64,000 bases of DNA, from contig NC_088786.1 in assembly GCF_949628265.1 (NCBI RefSeq), positions 24,201,681-24,265,680 on the forward strand. Direction: 5' to 3'. The DNA is from Cloeon dipterum (lineage: Eukaryota; Arthropoda; Insecta; Ephemeroptera; Baetidae). The position numbers and the translations under genes were made by a program. The notes beneath the pieces were generated by a model. That model did not search any database and was not told the DNA's origin. It saw only the letters and a program-made list of their open reading frames with translations. The number at the start of each line of letters is the position of its first letter. Positions within the stretch are counted from its first letter, which is position 1. This document shows positions 28,510 to 43,165 of the stretch, one piece after another.

Positions 28510-31500
28510 TGGACACTCACAGGGAAATACTTTCTCCAAGCTATGGCGCGCACTCTGCCCTGGCCTAAAGGCGATCTATCCATCTAACCGTGGGTCCCTT
28601 CTGAATCAACAAAGGGTGGGGTCGCAGCGCGCGGGGACGCGGAAAGAAGGGAAGAAGCATGCAGAAGAGGTGGTTTTCTGTTTCTGCTTCTCGCCGCGCG
28701 TGATGAAACGCGCCTGTCCTCCGCCGCTGTTCGCGTGCTGACAGCCACGCGGGTTACCTCACCGCGATCGGTGGTTTCCTCGCGGTCAAGTCGGATCTTT
28801 ATGGACGTGTCAACCAGAGCAGCCGGACGATCGGACGACTTTGCGTAATTTTAATTGTTTCCACGCGAGCGCAACCTTTGGTCCCGGGCGCAGCTCTCTC
28901 AAGATCCAGATGCGTGTTTTGTAACTGTTAATGAATCAGCGCCGCTGCTGCACTCTCCGCGCACAAATTGCGATCATGCCGCGGATAAATTTCGCCGCCG
29001 GCCCTCAGAGGAAAGATCAATCAACGCGCATAATGCCATATGCTTGCATCACTCGCTCGATTTCTCATTATCTCTGCTCTCTGCTTAATTGCGTGCGCGG
29101 GCTCTGATCTGCCCGCGCGTGCCAATTGAGTTCCGTCGGCGTGTAATTGAATTTGAATTTTTCAGATGCATTGTTTTTCACGCAGGCAGCCTCCCTTGAT
29201 CTAGATTCGCGTTGAAAAAGGCGGTAATAACAGTCTTAAAAGTCATCTCCTGTTTACGCCAGCATCCTTCAATCCTAATGCGCCCATTCAACCGCCATAC
29301 ACCAGGTTGAATAATGCCACACGTACGTAATCACTGCGATTTACGACGTGCAGATGGGTGGACCCGTTATTTGCATCCGAAAATTCTCTCGGCACGACAC
29401 TTGATTTACACACAGCTGCTGGCCGGGCCCATTCGTAATTAAGATGAGAATTGTGCGATAACTGACGGTGTGTGCGCGGCCACGAGGCAAAATTATAGGT
29501 TGCACCTTTGTGAAGCGTAAAAAACGCAGCGCGCTGGTACTCATTCACGCCGGCTCGCTCATTCATAAAACACGGCTTGCTAACTGGTGGTCATCCTAGA
29601 CAAGAGGGCAGCTGCCGTCGTCTCACGCCGGACTTTATTTGCATAAATTATAGGCCTGTGCGGCTAAGCGTGTCGTCGCCTCCTTATCGAAGCACATGAA
29701 AGCAAAAGGCCATTAATTAAGCCTGCACCGATCGTTGATGTCTCTATTTCTGAAAGCCGCTTTTTTTTACCGCCGACACATGATACACGTTTCAGCTTGA
29801 ATTTCAATTGTGCTAGATTAGATAATTACTCATGTTTATTCTCGTTAATGTAAATCACAAGATACAATTTATTAGATAAAATATTTATGTAAAGTATCAG
29901 AAAAGGCAAACAGTAACTGGCCAAAAAATTATAAATTGTTGCCCTAACCCACAGGAAAAACAATAGAAAACAAATTCCAAAGCACACAACAGCCTTGAAA
30001 TTTGGCTCTTTATATGTTATATGTGAGCTAAAAGTAAAAACTCAAATAAAAGTGCACAGATGGTAAAAACTTGCAAAATAAAACCACGATTTGATTTAAA
30101 AGCTCATTTATTACAATTATCATTTGAGAACATTTTTCAGCTATTTTTCCAGATATTTTAAAAAAAGCTTTCAGCTAAACAAATCACGAGAGTTAGAAAC
30201 AGGGTTAAAAATGTGACATTTTTAGAAACAGGGTTAAAAATGTGACATTTTTAGAAACATTTTCGTTTGAAACTGAAATACGTTGCATTTCATGCTGGAA
30301 ATTTACAAGAATAACTCTTTGAAGTTATCCACATTGGTCATAAAAGAATTACAAAGGTGATTATGGAATATGTCAAATCATATTGTTTCGAAAGACAAAT
30401 ACATTAAACCAAGTCTTAATTTTTTCACAAAAAGTCGTATTAAAATTTCTGTGATGAAGAAACAGCATTTTCAAGGTCTTGGATTACATTTTTAACAGAA
30501 ATAACAGAAACAATATATGTGTCAATCACACTTCTGGAAATATCACTCAATGGGCGTGTTCCTATTTTTGTTTATGATCCAGTGAATGATTTTTTTATTT
30601 TTATTTTTTTAATTCGATATAGTGTTTTTTACTCTCACGTGCGGATCGTAAACATGTTTTTGTGATTCGCTTATTTATTTTAAGGTGAATTGAAAGACCT
30701 CGAGCATGCATTAAAATGAACATTCATTTCTAGATCGTTCTTTTAAAAGAAGCGTAACGAACTTCTTGCCACCTGATAACCTTGAAAGTTGGTAAATAAA
30801 ATCCCGTCGTCCGATTTCCTCGGCAGCGGTAATCTATCATTTCAGCGTGATTGGCGGCTGGGCGAATGCTGTAATTGCGTCGGCAGACCAAACAAAACCA
30901 TGTTTTACATTTAGCAAATGCAAGTAGCCGCTGCGTTTGTTGCGAGATGTCAATCACTAAACAAAAGCAACATGCAAATCTCGAGCGCGGCAAAAAGCGA
31001 GCGTGCATGTGCAAAATTGGAATGCCCTTTTGCGAGTATCAAGAGCGCGCTGTGTATCTTTATCTCAGCGTCCATTGTGTTGCAGACCGCGAGTAATTGT
31101 TAATGCGGCGTATCACATCAATCTAAATATTTTTGTCTCTCTCTCCCGATCTGGCAGAATCATGAGTTGCCTAATGTGTAGATGAAAATCGAGTTACTAA
31201 AATGCTGCGAGTCATTTGGGGTTAAGCTTAAAGTTGACCGCCGCCGATTGCGACACACCTCTTTGTACACTTATAAAGCTTAATATCAGGTCAAGTCATT
31301 AGGAAACGAGCGAGTATTCCCATGTCAATTATATGCAAATCGATGATAAATTGCTTCATATTATTAAAATTTTCTATTTGGCTTGGAAATTCATATGAAA
31401 TGATAATTTACAAAATTGTCAGTTTATACCCGCACTACAATTAAAATATATAAATATTTTGCAAAAAAACTAAATGATTTGCGTTGCTTGGAATGCTATT

Positions 31501-34500
31501 GTGAATAACTTTAAGCTTTGATGAATACTTCACTGAACCCAAAGATAAAACATAGGGACCAACATTAGTTTCATCACTTTGCATTTTTGCAGTTAGTTAC
31601 AAAGTTTGATATTTCTATTCTCAGTCGAGGAAATGGCAGAAGCTAATTCTTTGTTATATATAGTGTTTTAACATGAAAATTATTTTAGACAATTTTCAGC
31701 GAATTCTATTTCAAATAAAATTAATGATAACTGTGGCAAGCGTTTCTCGTGAACATGTGACTCAACAGTGAAGACTGCATTCTGGTTTGACAATAAGTAA
31801 GAAGTACTAGTTTCAAATTGCTTGTTTTATTATTCATTTTTATTTGTTTGCATTTGATATCATTTCGTGGATAGGAATATAGAATTTTGAGTTTGAATTT
31901 AAAAATTTACTGATGTCGTGACACAGGAATGCAATCCTAAATGGCGCAGATTTGCTAAGTTTCGAAAATTGATTCGTTGGAAAAATCAACAACGGTCATG
32001 AAACGAAACAAAATTCTTGTAAATATTTAACGTAAATTATTTTGTCACAATATTGACACATTGAAATTGATCTATTTGCAGCCGTTCGGCAACATTGACC
32101 CTTAAATAGCCTGAGACCAAAAGTGAAGTAATTTGAAACATGAAGAAATGCGACCGCTGTTTGACAGGAAAATTGCTAGCGAGATCCTGTGATAAATTTT
32201 AAGCAAAAGGGCACGGAAAGTTTCAAAATGATATTTGTATAACGGGATGCAATAAAAAAGCAGCAATTTGCATTAATGGGCGCCATAATATATCTCTATG
32301 TCAGTCAACCAATTACGTTTAATTGCCGACATTCAACAATTACGCGCAGTTTGTTTACCTAAAACCCATCATTGTTTAAGGTGGCAATTAACACATCACG
32401 TACAAGCGAACACGAAATAATTGGAAATAATAATGATCGAGCCTGGCTTGGATTATCAATTGGCCCTGATCGCAAAGGCTGCAAAAAAACTCCTCACGTG
32501 TGCAAAAGTAACAAGTGTAAATTAATATCACACCTGACAGCTCATTTTTTCCCACAAACACGCTTGAAAATTTCATCATTTTTTATTGGAGTGAAAATTC
32601 GGCCAGCTCACACGTGCTCCTGTGAGAGATCGAGAAATGTGTGAGAGCGCACGGCGGGTACTGGTAATGATACATGATCCACACTCGCTACGCTTATCGC
32701 ACAGCTTGATCGCAAAAGCTCACACATACATGTAATAATAACATTACATTTGTGAAAATAAAAGTTTGTTACGAGATGGCCGTCGAATTTCTGCCCGCAC
32801 TGACGATCGTGATCCAATCAAATTGTGAATTGCGTCATTGCTTATTATTACTAAAATTAGAAGCCGCCCGCTGAACCAAGAATAAATTTTACATTTCACC
32901 CAAACTATAATAAGTTCTGGTTTTAACCGCAAACAAGTTAAAAATAAAACTTCCTGGTTTAAAGTTACAAATCACACTCAAACGTAACATGCTGATGCTA
33001 TATTCAATCAAGTTTCAAATTATTTTGTAGTGTTATATTGAGGAAAACTAAAAGTGCAACATTAAATTAATAATGCAAATGTAAGGGATAACACAGTACT
33101 TCAAAATTTGGCCAATCAATAGCCAATCATGAGCTTCCAATCGCTATGGAAGTATCAACGAGCACGAATCATGCAAAAACCTAATGTTATTCATACGCTT
33201 GTATCATCAAAAACCATCTAAACTAGCAAACTCCAAAACGTAACTAGTTGCTTTGCTTCCAACTTAAAAAAAACTTCTACAGAGCCTAAACAAAATTTTG
33301 ACTTGGTACTTTCATTGCAATTTTCCGATCAATGTAGAGATTTTTTAGTTATTTGAAAACAAACTTATTGCACAAAAACTGAGGAAAAATTAGAAATAAG
33401 ATTCCAATACTAGAAAATAATTTTAAAAAGAACATGGAATTTATATTTGAACCTGTAAATCGAATTTGGGGACCATTGCCTGCTGTTGACCAAACTAATC
33501 AAGAGGAGGAAAAAAGATAAAAAAACGTGCCATCTATGAAGTTTTAATACAAAAAAATCTATAGTGCATCGTGACATGAGAACGTTCAGTTTATTAATAA
33601 TTGTAACTCGCACAAAGCTATATATGTACAAACAATACATTTTTAGACAGGAATAGAAATAACTCCAACAGTTAAAAATTATTCAATTTTTTACAATCAA
33701 TATCATAAAGGAAGCAATCATCTGCGAAACCGCAAAGCAGGCTGACTGCAGCAAACGATTGACCGTGTTTGCGTTGTGTCTGACAAGGCGTCGCTGACCG
33801 GAAAGACCACTCGTTCTAACAATAAACGACACTTTACTTTGATCGTGCAAGAAATTCAGTTTCATCATTGTTTCATAAAAATCAGATGCTGCAAACATAA
33901 AGCAACCGTCTTTTTTGGGATTTAAATTAGTTAATTTGGCACCTGCCCATTCATTGCATGTTTAATTATAATTTTGCTATCAGCGTTTAATCGTGGCAAT
34001 GATTGTTGATTTGAAGTACACAAGCTTCTAAAGATTCATTAAATATGGTATATACATATATCCAAAATGTGTTATAAATTTTGTTTAAACGTCTTAAATA
34101 CTTTCATTGACGATTGTGTGTAGTTTCTCGATTGATTTATGAATTACATTTTCAGTTTAATTAAAAGCATCCTTGAATTAATTTAATTTTATAGGTGTTA
34201 CATTTATGCCATGTATGATACTGTTTCCGAGGCTAAAGGCAACGTCCAAACTCCAAAAATGGCTCTCCGTTAATGGATTTTTGGCCAGTGTAATTCCTGT
34301 TGAGGTTGTTGATGTCGATAGTATGAGATGATTTGGTCTAGACAGTTTTTTGCATCAGTTCGCCGGCGTTGCTGTGGCTCGTCAAGCGCAGGATTTCTCT
34401 TAAATAGTCTCAGATAATTGCCTTTTGTCGAACCGTGCATTTTACTGGCGGCCGTGAACGGCGCGCGTTGGTGACGCTGCGCCGTTTTTAATTGCTTGCA

Positions 34501-37500
34501 GGCGCGCAGAGTGGAGCATGTCGGCTGTCTGGTGTGCGAAAGAAACGCTCTCGTTGCACGTCGCGGAAAAGGCGCGGGTCATTTGATTTAATAATGCAGC
34601 TAATTATGTGCTGATCTGGAAAGAGCTATGGCAACGAATGTAAAGTTGCGAATTTGGATGCCGGTCGATTGTGCAGTCGGAGGTGTTATGCAATTATTTC
34701 AGTATTTACGATCGCGCGTCAGCGTGATTTTCATAATGCTGTGCTCTTAAGATGAATGATCGCTGTTCTATTAGCTTCGCGAACAGGTTGCTTTCTTTCA
34801 ATTATGCCCAAGCTCCTCTGCGGGCATAATATTATATTGATTAGGAACACGTGATTGGATGTTTGATCACGCCTGTGGAAATTTTATGGCATTTTAAAAC
34901 TGATCTTTACAGATTCTTCTTGGCAGCTGCTTTTTTAAGCTCTTTTTATTGCGCGAAATTTAAAAAATTCTGCTACTTAAGGAAGTTGTTGGGACTTGAG
35001 GAAATTTTTATCTGAAATTTTTAATACCAGGAAAATAAATCGGCTGCATCAATTATTCAGAGCTAAAAAGTTTAAGAAATAAAATAGTTTACAATTGGGC
35101 TAAGGATTTAAATAAATCAATGGTTGCAATTATTGAGGTTTTAGGAATTGAAGTTGATCGATTTTTTTTTTAAAGATTCGAATGTGGGAACTGTCAACAG
35201 ATCTAAACGAATTATGAAACTCTGATTTGTATAAATAGCGACTCAGATCAAAACTCAGTCCAGCCAGAAAGAGAAAAAATTCAACTGATTTGCTTAAAAA
35301 ATCCATTTAAAAAACCATAAAATCCCAATTCAGAGCAATATTATTTTTTATTATCATCTTTAATAAGATAAGCGATGGCAAAATATACAGCTTGTTTTGA
35401 AAATCACATAAATGCTAAAATCAAATATTCCGGTAAAAGATAAAAATTTAAGTTCCAAAATTATGTAGCCCCTTCAAGCGAGTATGCCACCCCCAAAGCA
35501 CCACTGACGGACGGAGAGCATAGTCAGCTACCCCTTCCCGAATGGCTTGATTTGTTTGAGTGTCGAGCGTCGAACTTCTCACGATTTTATCTGCAGCTTT
35601 ACTTTCAATTTAACCTCCGGACTGACCTTTGCATGATATATTTTCTGCGGCGTATATGCAACACTCAATTTGTAATAAAATGTGAACTTTACCGCTGTTG
35701 GATAATACTCTTGGATTTTATTGCGGCCCAGACCGGCATAAACTATTGTAAGGAACTCGTATATTTTCGATTATTATTTTTCGTTTGCCTCGCATAATCG
35801 AGAATTTAGGCCAGCCAATACAAATAATTAAATAAGCCAGCACAGCAGCGTATGTGCAAGACGCGGGCGGCGTTCATCAAATTACAATAAACTAGTTAAT
35901 AAATAGAAGTAATAAAAAATAAAACAGCGACCTTTCAATCGCAGTGGAATGAATTGCAATGATCATAAAAAGATTTCACATCGTTAGCCGGGAGAGATCG
36001 CTCCAATTGTCGGCAGCTGGACCAAATCAAAAAGGCCTAGGTATTTGTGTGCGTGTGTGCTTTGCTTTGCGCGCGGAGTATTCGCGGTCGTCATTTCGCA
36101 AAAGCCGGGCTGGCTGGCTGGCCGATCGAGGAAGCGAATGAATGACTGACAGCACAACTGGTCATTTTCATTTTATGCATGCGAGGGTGATTGAAAAATA
36201 GAAAGCTGAGTGGGCAGCTCAGAACATTCAGACCCTAGTTTGCACTGTAACAGACAAGCGAGTCTGTAATTATCGCGCGGCGGCAATTTGGCTCTTGACG
36301 TATCGATGCGGTAATAATAATTGGCTAGAGAGACAGACACACACGTAAATTTCCAGAATAGCAAACCACAGTCTTCGCGCAAATATTTATGGACACACTA
36401 TGTATTTGTTGCAAAATAACTTGGTCTTCCCGCATTGTTGAAAGGTTGATTTTGAACCTGCTGCTTTAAAAAAATTACTAAAATCGTGACACAATAAAGA
36501 GAATCAATTTTATTTCAAGATTTATTTTGCAACGAGTTACACGGAGTAATTGATGAGTTGCGCTTATTTGCTTCAATCAAAGGCGTCTCTCATGTCTTCT
36601 AAAAGTATCAGACTGTTAATGGACTACTTCTTATTGAATCAATTTTTAATTATAAAAGTCATCGGCTCTCTTTGTGTTGCGTAAACTTGAAATAATATCA
36701 CAACCATAAAAAATTGGATAGTTTTTAAGTTCAAAATCATTACCTATCGCATTTTTGTATCATACGGTAAGGCCCATTGAAAACGACGTCGTCACGTCGC
36801 CGTTATGATTGGAAAATTGCTTCATTTTTGCCACGAAAAGTCTTTATTAGAAAATTGCGATTGTTCTCCCTCTTGATCACTCAATCATTATCCTCCTCAA
36901 GGTCCATCGAGCAAAGAATGCCGCTTTAGACAATAATAGAAACATGACTGCCTTTTTCTGAAACGTCATCCTTGGAGATCAAAAGCCAAAGTTTAGAGTT
37001 GCTAATTTGAAAATTGATAGAATGACGAACGGTGATTTGATTGATTCTCGCGGTAATGCTGGATAAAAGGGAGCATTATATCGAGATTGCAACCTTGTCA
37101 CTCAGTTTCGATCTTTTTCAAGCAGCTTATATATGTTTCTTGTGTAACTCTATCTTTGACAGAGAGAGTAATCAACACTGTTGTTATGACACAAGTTATA
37201 AATTGAAAACTCCTCCTTGAGCTGCTTTGTTTTCCAGGCACCCACTTTTTTATTCTACACGCAAAACATGACAAAGAAAATTTAAGTTGTTGCATTGCCC
37301 AAGCCTGTGAAAAATAACATGCGCGGGCAGATTTTGATTGATTGCAGGTCAAAATTTTTTAATAGAAAGCAAAAGTTACGTTTTCTAATTTCATTACTTA
37401 GAGAGGAAAAGGGAACATTCTGTCAAGTTTTGAAGGTTGCATGTCGATTATGCAAAAGAGGCAGGCGGGCACCAAATCTTTCTTTGGGGAAAGGCAGAGC

Positions 37501-40250
37501 GAATACTCTAGCAAATTACCAAAAAAAATGAGCTTGATTATGGTCATGACCAAAGACAACGCCCATGTGCGTTTGATGAGGCGTCAGATGTGCAGGCAGA
37601 GCGTTTTAATCGAACCCTGACCCAATTTGCCTGAAAAATCACTTTATTTTCCAATAAAAAAATCACTCGATTTTATCTTTCCCGCAATTAAAATTATTTG
37701 CTTGCACACCATAACCATACGAGTTGAAAACGCTCATTCCGAGACAAAAGCCATGAGGGCGTTCGCTCTTAATCTGGGCGAATTAGCGTCGTCCCACGCA
37801 CGCGGTAGCTATTCAGGTGCGAAAAGGATATTGAACTTTGTCATCAGCTTCGCGTGCGTCGAACTGATGTTACCTAACTAGCGGCAGGCGACCATTAACA
37901 CACAGGCTAGGGTGCAATAGCGCTTGACCCAATTATATTGGGCGGAGCTGCGGTTAGATCACACCGCGTTTCGCCCCTAGCAATGGACTTGACATCGAAT
38001 CACTTTCACCTAGCCCTCGGGTCTGCCGCGCGCATACAATGAGTGCGCGCAGCCTGCAGAATCTCGAGCAGCATCCGACCCACGGCAGGCACTTCTAGTT
38101 CGAGCGACATTTTTTCGAGCCTACCACACCGAGAAGGGATCGCCCAAGGTTCTCTTTTTCCCAGGAAGGTTTCCTCTTGCGAAATAAAAGGTGACGCGAT
38201 CGATTTCAGGAAGGTGCTCTAATTTTTATTGACGAGAATAAATATGTTGTATAATTCCATAATTTCATCGGGTTACATTCCATTTGAGAGAGTGAATACA
38301 TTTTTGTGTTAATATTGGAGGATTTCTTGCAACTATTTTAGCTAAACAATCAAAGGATGGAAACCACGTGAATTTTTATTTTGACAAAGGCATTGCTGAA
38401 TCCATTATCACCGGCTGTGTGTAAGATAATGAAATGGTTAACTATTTTCAGTGCTAAAAATTTTTCCGGCACCACTTTGAAAGTAAAAATTTCTAACGGC
38501 AACGATGCTGCATCGCTCGGCTTCCAGAAAGAATTTGAATGACACAATTCCATGAGTTGCACCACGCTCGCTATAGTATAAATTTATCTTATAATCCAAT
38601 TATGACACAGCCGTCGATAATAGATATTTTTTTTAAAAACACCTGAAATATTTTTAACCAATTCTCTCTCCACATATTTAATTTTCCTGCAACATTTTTT
38701 AATGAAATAAATACAACTGCAACATCGCGAACTGTTTTGAACTGAGCTAAATTACTTCCCGTGACTATTAACACGGTGCATTACAAACATTAACAAGTAG
38801 AACATAGAAGAGTTTCAACGATCATAACATCAGTCGAAAATGTCGATGTGGGTAACGACCACAAACGGGATTAGTGCAGACTCTTGATAAATATGATAAA
38901 TATATTATTTCATAGCGTACGGCTAAAATGTGCGGGAGGTTAACTAGAATTGGTTTGAACGGTGAGTTTTAAAAGACAAGGCTTTGAGTGGCGAGTTATC
39001 TCGATTTTAGCTCTAGATCAACCTGAATAATTCTTGACATTCATCATGTACCTGAACACCAAAGTGCATAATAATATATTATACTGTATACGATAAATAA
39101 GTAACAATTATACATGTTTTAACAAATAAAAGTGGATTTTATTGCAAATATTTTACCGTGCACGAAAATTACTGCTCAAGTGTGAAACTTTTAAGATTTG
39201 GCACGTTTTAGCACAATTTAAAATGCATTTGCACCATTGAGATGTTCATACTGTAATGCGTCTTCATTGAGTTATTAAGATCATAGTCAACTGAAAATTA
39301 TAATATAGCCTTGCAACAGGAATACATTTTTTTCGATCATAGGAACAAAGTAACAATAAGTAGTGTAAGTTTAAAGACGTGTGGCTGGCGAAGGCAAAAA
39401 ATTAATTGAATGAAAACGAAATAATTTAAATTTATCAAGGGTGAAGAAAGCAGTCACTTGAGGGCAGATTACTTCTGAATGATTGTAAAGAATGCAGTGA
39501 TAAGCCTGTTTCTTTGGGCTCTCTCATACAACGCCTTGCATGAGAGTACACGCTCAGCAATAATTTATAGCTTGTCTGACTGCTTTCTCACAAGAGCAAC
39601 AATTTTTACTACAAGTGATCGATGGAATGATTGTAACAGCCCTTTAGCGAGCTGGTGATTAATTTTCAGCCCAGAATAAATCTGTCGGATGAAATAAGCA
39701 AGTTGCTCATTTCGAGAGCAGAAATTTCCCCAGAAGAGAATTTGTTATATATTGCTTTGAATCTGCGTGAAAAGTCGCAGCTTCACGTGCTCCCTGAAAG
39801 ATTTATTTGTCTGCTTCTCAAACAAGAATAACCATAAAATAATTAAATAGTGCTGACAAGCAAACATTTAAGTACATTTTGCTTGGACTTCAACTTTAAT
39901 TTCAAACCAAACACCAAATTGTATCAACTGGTACATTCCACTCATTGCTATTTGAGGTTGCTGCGAGTGAAATTGGATTCTGAATATGTTTAGGCAAGAT
40001 TTGTTAATTTATCAAAAATTTAATAATCCTGTTGACCTTTTGAGGTACAAACTGAATAAAGCATGGACAGGTTTAAACACAAGAATATAAATAGATTAAA
40101 TAACATCTTGCATTTTATGGCATTTTTAGTAGCAATTTTAAAATATTACGGCGCCTATAATCCGAGACTAATTAATTTAGTTAATTGCAGAGTGAAAGGT
40201 TCAAATTCAATTTCACTGACAACTTTTTTGTTTTCAAGCATTTGGCCTTG
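28510..40250. other. 11.7-kb region without a recognisable gene
   Basis: No protein family, tRNA or rRNA was recognised in this stretch. It is mostly AT-rich. GC-richer patches lie at about 28600-29100, 29400-29700, 34430-34600, 35990-36150 and 37870-38180. A 29-bp palindrome-containing tandem repeat lies at 30193-30259 (listed separately). The longest open frames are below about 95 codons and look random. It could hold distal regulatory DNA for the cuticle cluster, a non-coding RNA, or the intron of a gene lying outside the window. Confidence 0.5.
30193..30259. repeat. 29-bp tandem repeat with an internal palindrome (about 2.3 copies)
   Basis: TTAGAAACAGGG begins at 30193 and 30222, with a partial third copy (TTAGAAACA) at 30251: spacing is exactly 29 bp with identical sequence. 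Each full unit contains AAAAATGTGACATTTTT, a perfect palindrome around a single central base. Confidence 0.85.
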
Positions 40251-40254
40251 CCAA

Positions 40255-40260
40255 TTTATT
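40255..40260 (-). terminator. Poly(A) signal of WDR37
   Basis: AATAAA on the minus strand, 100 nt past the WDR37 stop codon. Confidence 0.55.
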
Positions 40261-40359
40261 CACCCATGCATTCACCAGTGACAAGGTAACTGACTGAGAA
40301 AAGAGCCAACGCCTTTTTCCAACACGTCTAAAAACATATCCAGGGTAGAAAATTTAAAC

Positions 40360-43165
40360 TCAACGAGAAACTAGATCCTTGCACGGCTGGACAGACCAGC
40401 CCAAGACCAAACGATCGAAGCCGGCAGTGTAGAAATTTATTTGCTGCGGCTCCTCGGCCCAAGCGACTGAGCAAACCATGCGCCGATGTCCCTGCCTACC
40501 TGACCTGGACAGTCGTCCAAGACGCTGGCCCTCGAGATCGAAGAAGCGCACCTGACGGTTGTCACTGGGAATGGCGATGGTGCCGCTTGAAGAGATGGCC
40601 ACTCGGTTCACTGACGAGTCATTGCGGATGGTCATCAGAGGCGAACGCATGTTGCGCAAGTCCCAAATCCTGGCTGTCCGGTCATCACTTCCAGACACAA
40701 CCTTGTCTTCGTTTGTGAAGACGGCACAAGACACAGACCTGCACAACAAGACAGAAGCAAATTTTACCAACATGAATGATCAAGTTTTCACACCGAAAAC
40801 AACGATTATTTCTCTCTGAAATATTTGGCATTTATGCAGTAGTTGCCATAATTGATAATCAGCAGAAAAAAAATGACAGGTCTCATTCTTTTAGCACGAG
40901 GAAGGTGAAAAATGTTTTTAATATTTATTTTATTAATTAAATAAAGTTTGCCAAAATTGATTCTCCAAGTGGATCATTAACAGGGTGGGTTAGTAAAAAT
41001 TGAAAGAGAAAATAATTATAGCACTGTCTGCCTCTTTTCTCCTAAAATTTTCACTAAGGTCCTGATCGGTAAAGAGCCATTTGTCAAATTAAGTGTCACC
41101 ACTAGTAAGAAACAAATAAAATGAAGCTTACTCTGTGTGTCCCTGGAATACAGAAACCGAGTGAATAGTCTCTCGAAAGTCCCACAAACGGAACGTGCAG
41201 TCCTTGGATGAAGTCACCACCAATGGCTGAGAAGGATGAGTGTGTATATGAGTCAATTCCTGGTCGTGACCTGCAAACAAATTGATCGATTTCTTATAAA
41301 ACTCTAAATGAAATTCTAATCACCTGTAAATGACTGGAGGCAATCTCCAGTGTTGGCATCGTAAAGATTGGCAGTTCTGTCCCAGCTACCAGTGATGACT
41401 TGATCGCCCGCAGACAACCAGTCAGCAGCAATGACCGCGTTAGTGTGGCCTTTGAGCTCGAATCGAGGAGTCCTCAGAGCTGGACTTTCAGTCTTGTCGT
41501 CGACACATTCTTGGTCGTCTGGATCAGGCTCGACTAGTGGTTTTATTCCCTGCCGACAAAGAGCTGATGAGAAAACAGTGCTGCGGAACGAGACAATGCC
41601 TACCATGTCTGCCTGCCAAATGTGTGCTGTTGTGTCGCCACTGGCAGTGAGAACCAAATCCCTCGAAGGATGGAATCGAATCGAGTTGACCGACCCAGAG
41701 TGACCCGTGTACTTGAGAATGCAAGCGCCACTTGCTGTGCTCCAAATGCTAGCTGTGTGGTCCGCTGAAGCTGTGCCTGTTTCAAATAAAAAATATTTAA
41801 CAAACACGTGAATTGGTATGAATTGAAAATTCATTTAAAATGTGGTCATTTCATAAACATGATGAGCATAATTAAATTCAAATCTGAAATATAATAGCCT
41901 GCAATATTTTTAACACCAGCCAAACAAATAGTATTGGTAAATTACTGGCAAGTACTGGTAAATTTACAAGGCTAGTAGATTTAAGCTGCAAAATATTATT
42001 TACCAATAAATGGCTGGCCGGATCGAGGGCATGAGACGTCCCAGACACCATCGCGGTGACCAGGAAATTCCTTCACGAAAGAAGTAGTGATAAGGGCACC
42101 TTTGAAGCTAGATACTATTTTGCTAGTTTGTGCTTTCAACTTTGTGGCTGCTTTTACTCGCTGCAAAGAGCTTTGTTGGCTCACTGAAATATTATTTCTG
42201 GTTAACAAAAATTATATTTTAGCTTATTACTTGAAAACCTTTTTGCTTTTTCTGCCTGAGACCATCCAGCTCTGTTGCATCGCCTACTGCAGAGGCTTTC
42301 TCGCTCACCTGAATAGAGCCAGCGTCCCACGACCCTGAGGCCCTGCCTTGCACTGGGAATAAATAGAATTAGCACTATTTGGCGCAGAAACGACCCAGAA
42401 TACTCACATTGTAAATTTTCTAAATAGAGAAGTTCAAATTCTTTTTCAATTTCACTAAACAAACTGTGCAGCTTTGTTCTGTAATAATACAAAATGAAAA
42501 GTAAGCCAAGTGTCAGCTTGTGTGCAAATAATGCAATAGAGTATGGAAAAATTACACTTTTCGCCACAGCATACTTTTAAGTATGAGATTCTCATAAGAA
42601 CTGGTGAGAGGTGTTAACCGGCGGACACTGTGATTTTTCCATATCACAGATCATGTAATTTGAAAATGATATTTTTTTGCAGGACGAAATTGAGAATAGG
42701 AAATATGCGATTGTTTAATAGTTTTGTTTACTTGTTTTTACAAGTATCATACATATACATACCTAATGCAATTTACAAAAGCAAATTTTACATTGTACTA
42801 TAATGTATTACGTACCTAACTGGAACATGTTAATCTAATAATACTGTTATAAAACACAATGCAATCCATCGTTTTATATGGGTGAAAGTACGTTCAAGAT
42901 TTATTTTGTGATGTTTAGTGGGGAAACTGGATGATATAATACAGCTTTACAAGCGATCTATGCAGTTTGAAATTAAAAATGTTTAACAGTACGCAGGATT
43001 GATTTAATAGTTAAAAATATTTAGTATAGAAGTCACAAAATGCTATTATTTTTAAATTATCTAAATTGCCGATGTTTGATTTTCACTGTGTATTGTAGTA
43101 CCGTCCTGTGCTCTCTTCCGATTTGTATACCTTATTGCTGGAGGTAAAACTGGTGGTTCCTGCAT
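40360..43165 (-). CDS. WDR37: WD repeat-containing protein 37
   Basis: Minus-strand exons: 43131-43165, 42408-42478, 42239-42352, 42004-42183, 41604-41776, 41324-41549, 41132-41270, 40360-40738. Phases agree and give 438 residues. After a short N terminus ([11 protein letters not shown]) comes the family's [16 protein letters not shown] helix, a linker, SKIVSSFKG, then a WD propeller with repeats such as [72 protein letters not shown] and [13 protein letters not shown]. The C terminus keeps the conserved [13 protein letters not shown] and AGFDR. Human WDR37 is 494 residues; the difference is mainly a shorter N terminus, and an upstream exon is not excluded. WDR37 partners PACS proteins in vertebrates. 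The donor after 42239 (GTTTTC) is weak. Confidence 0.92.
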
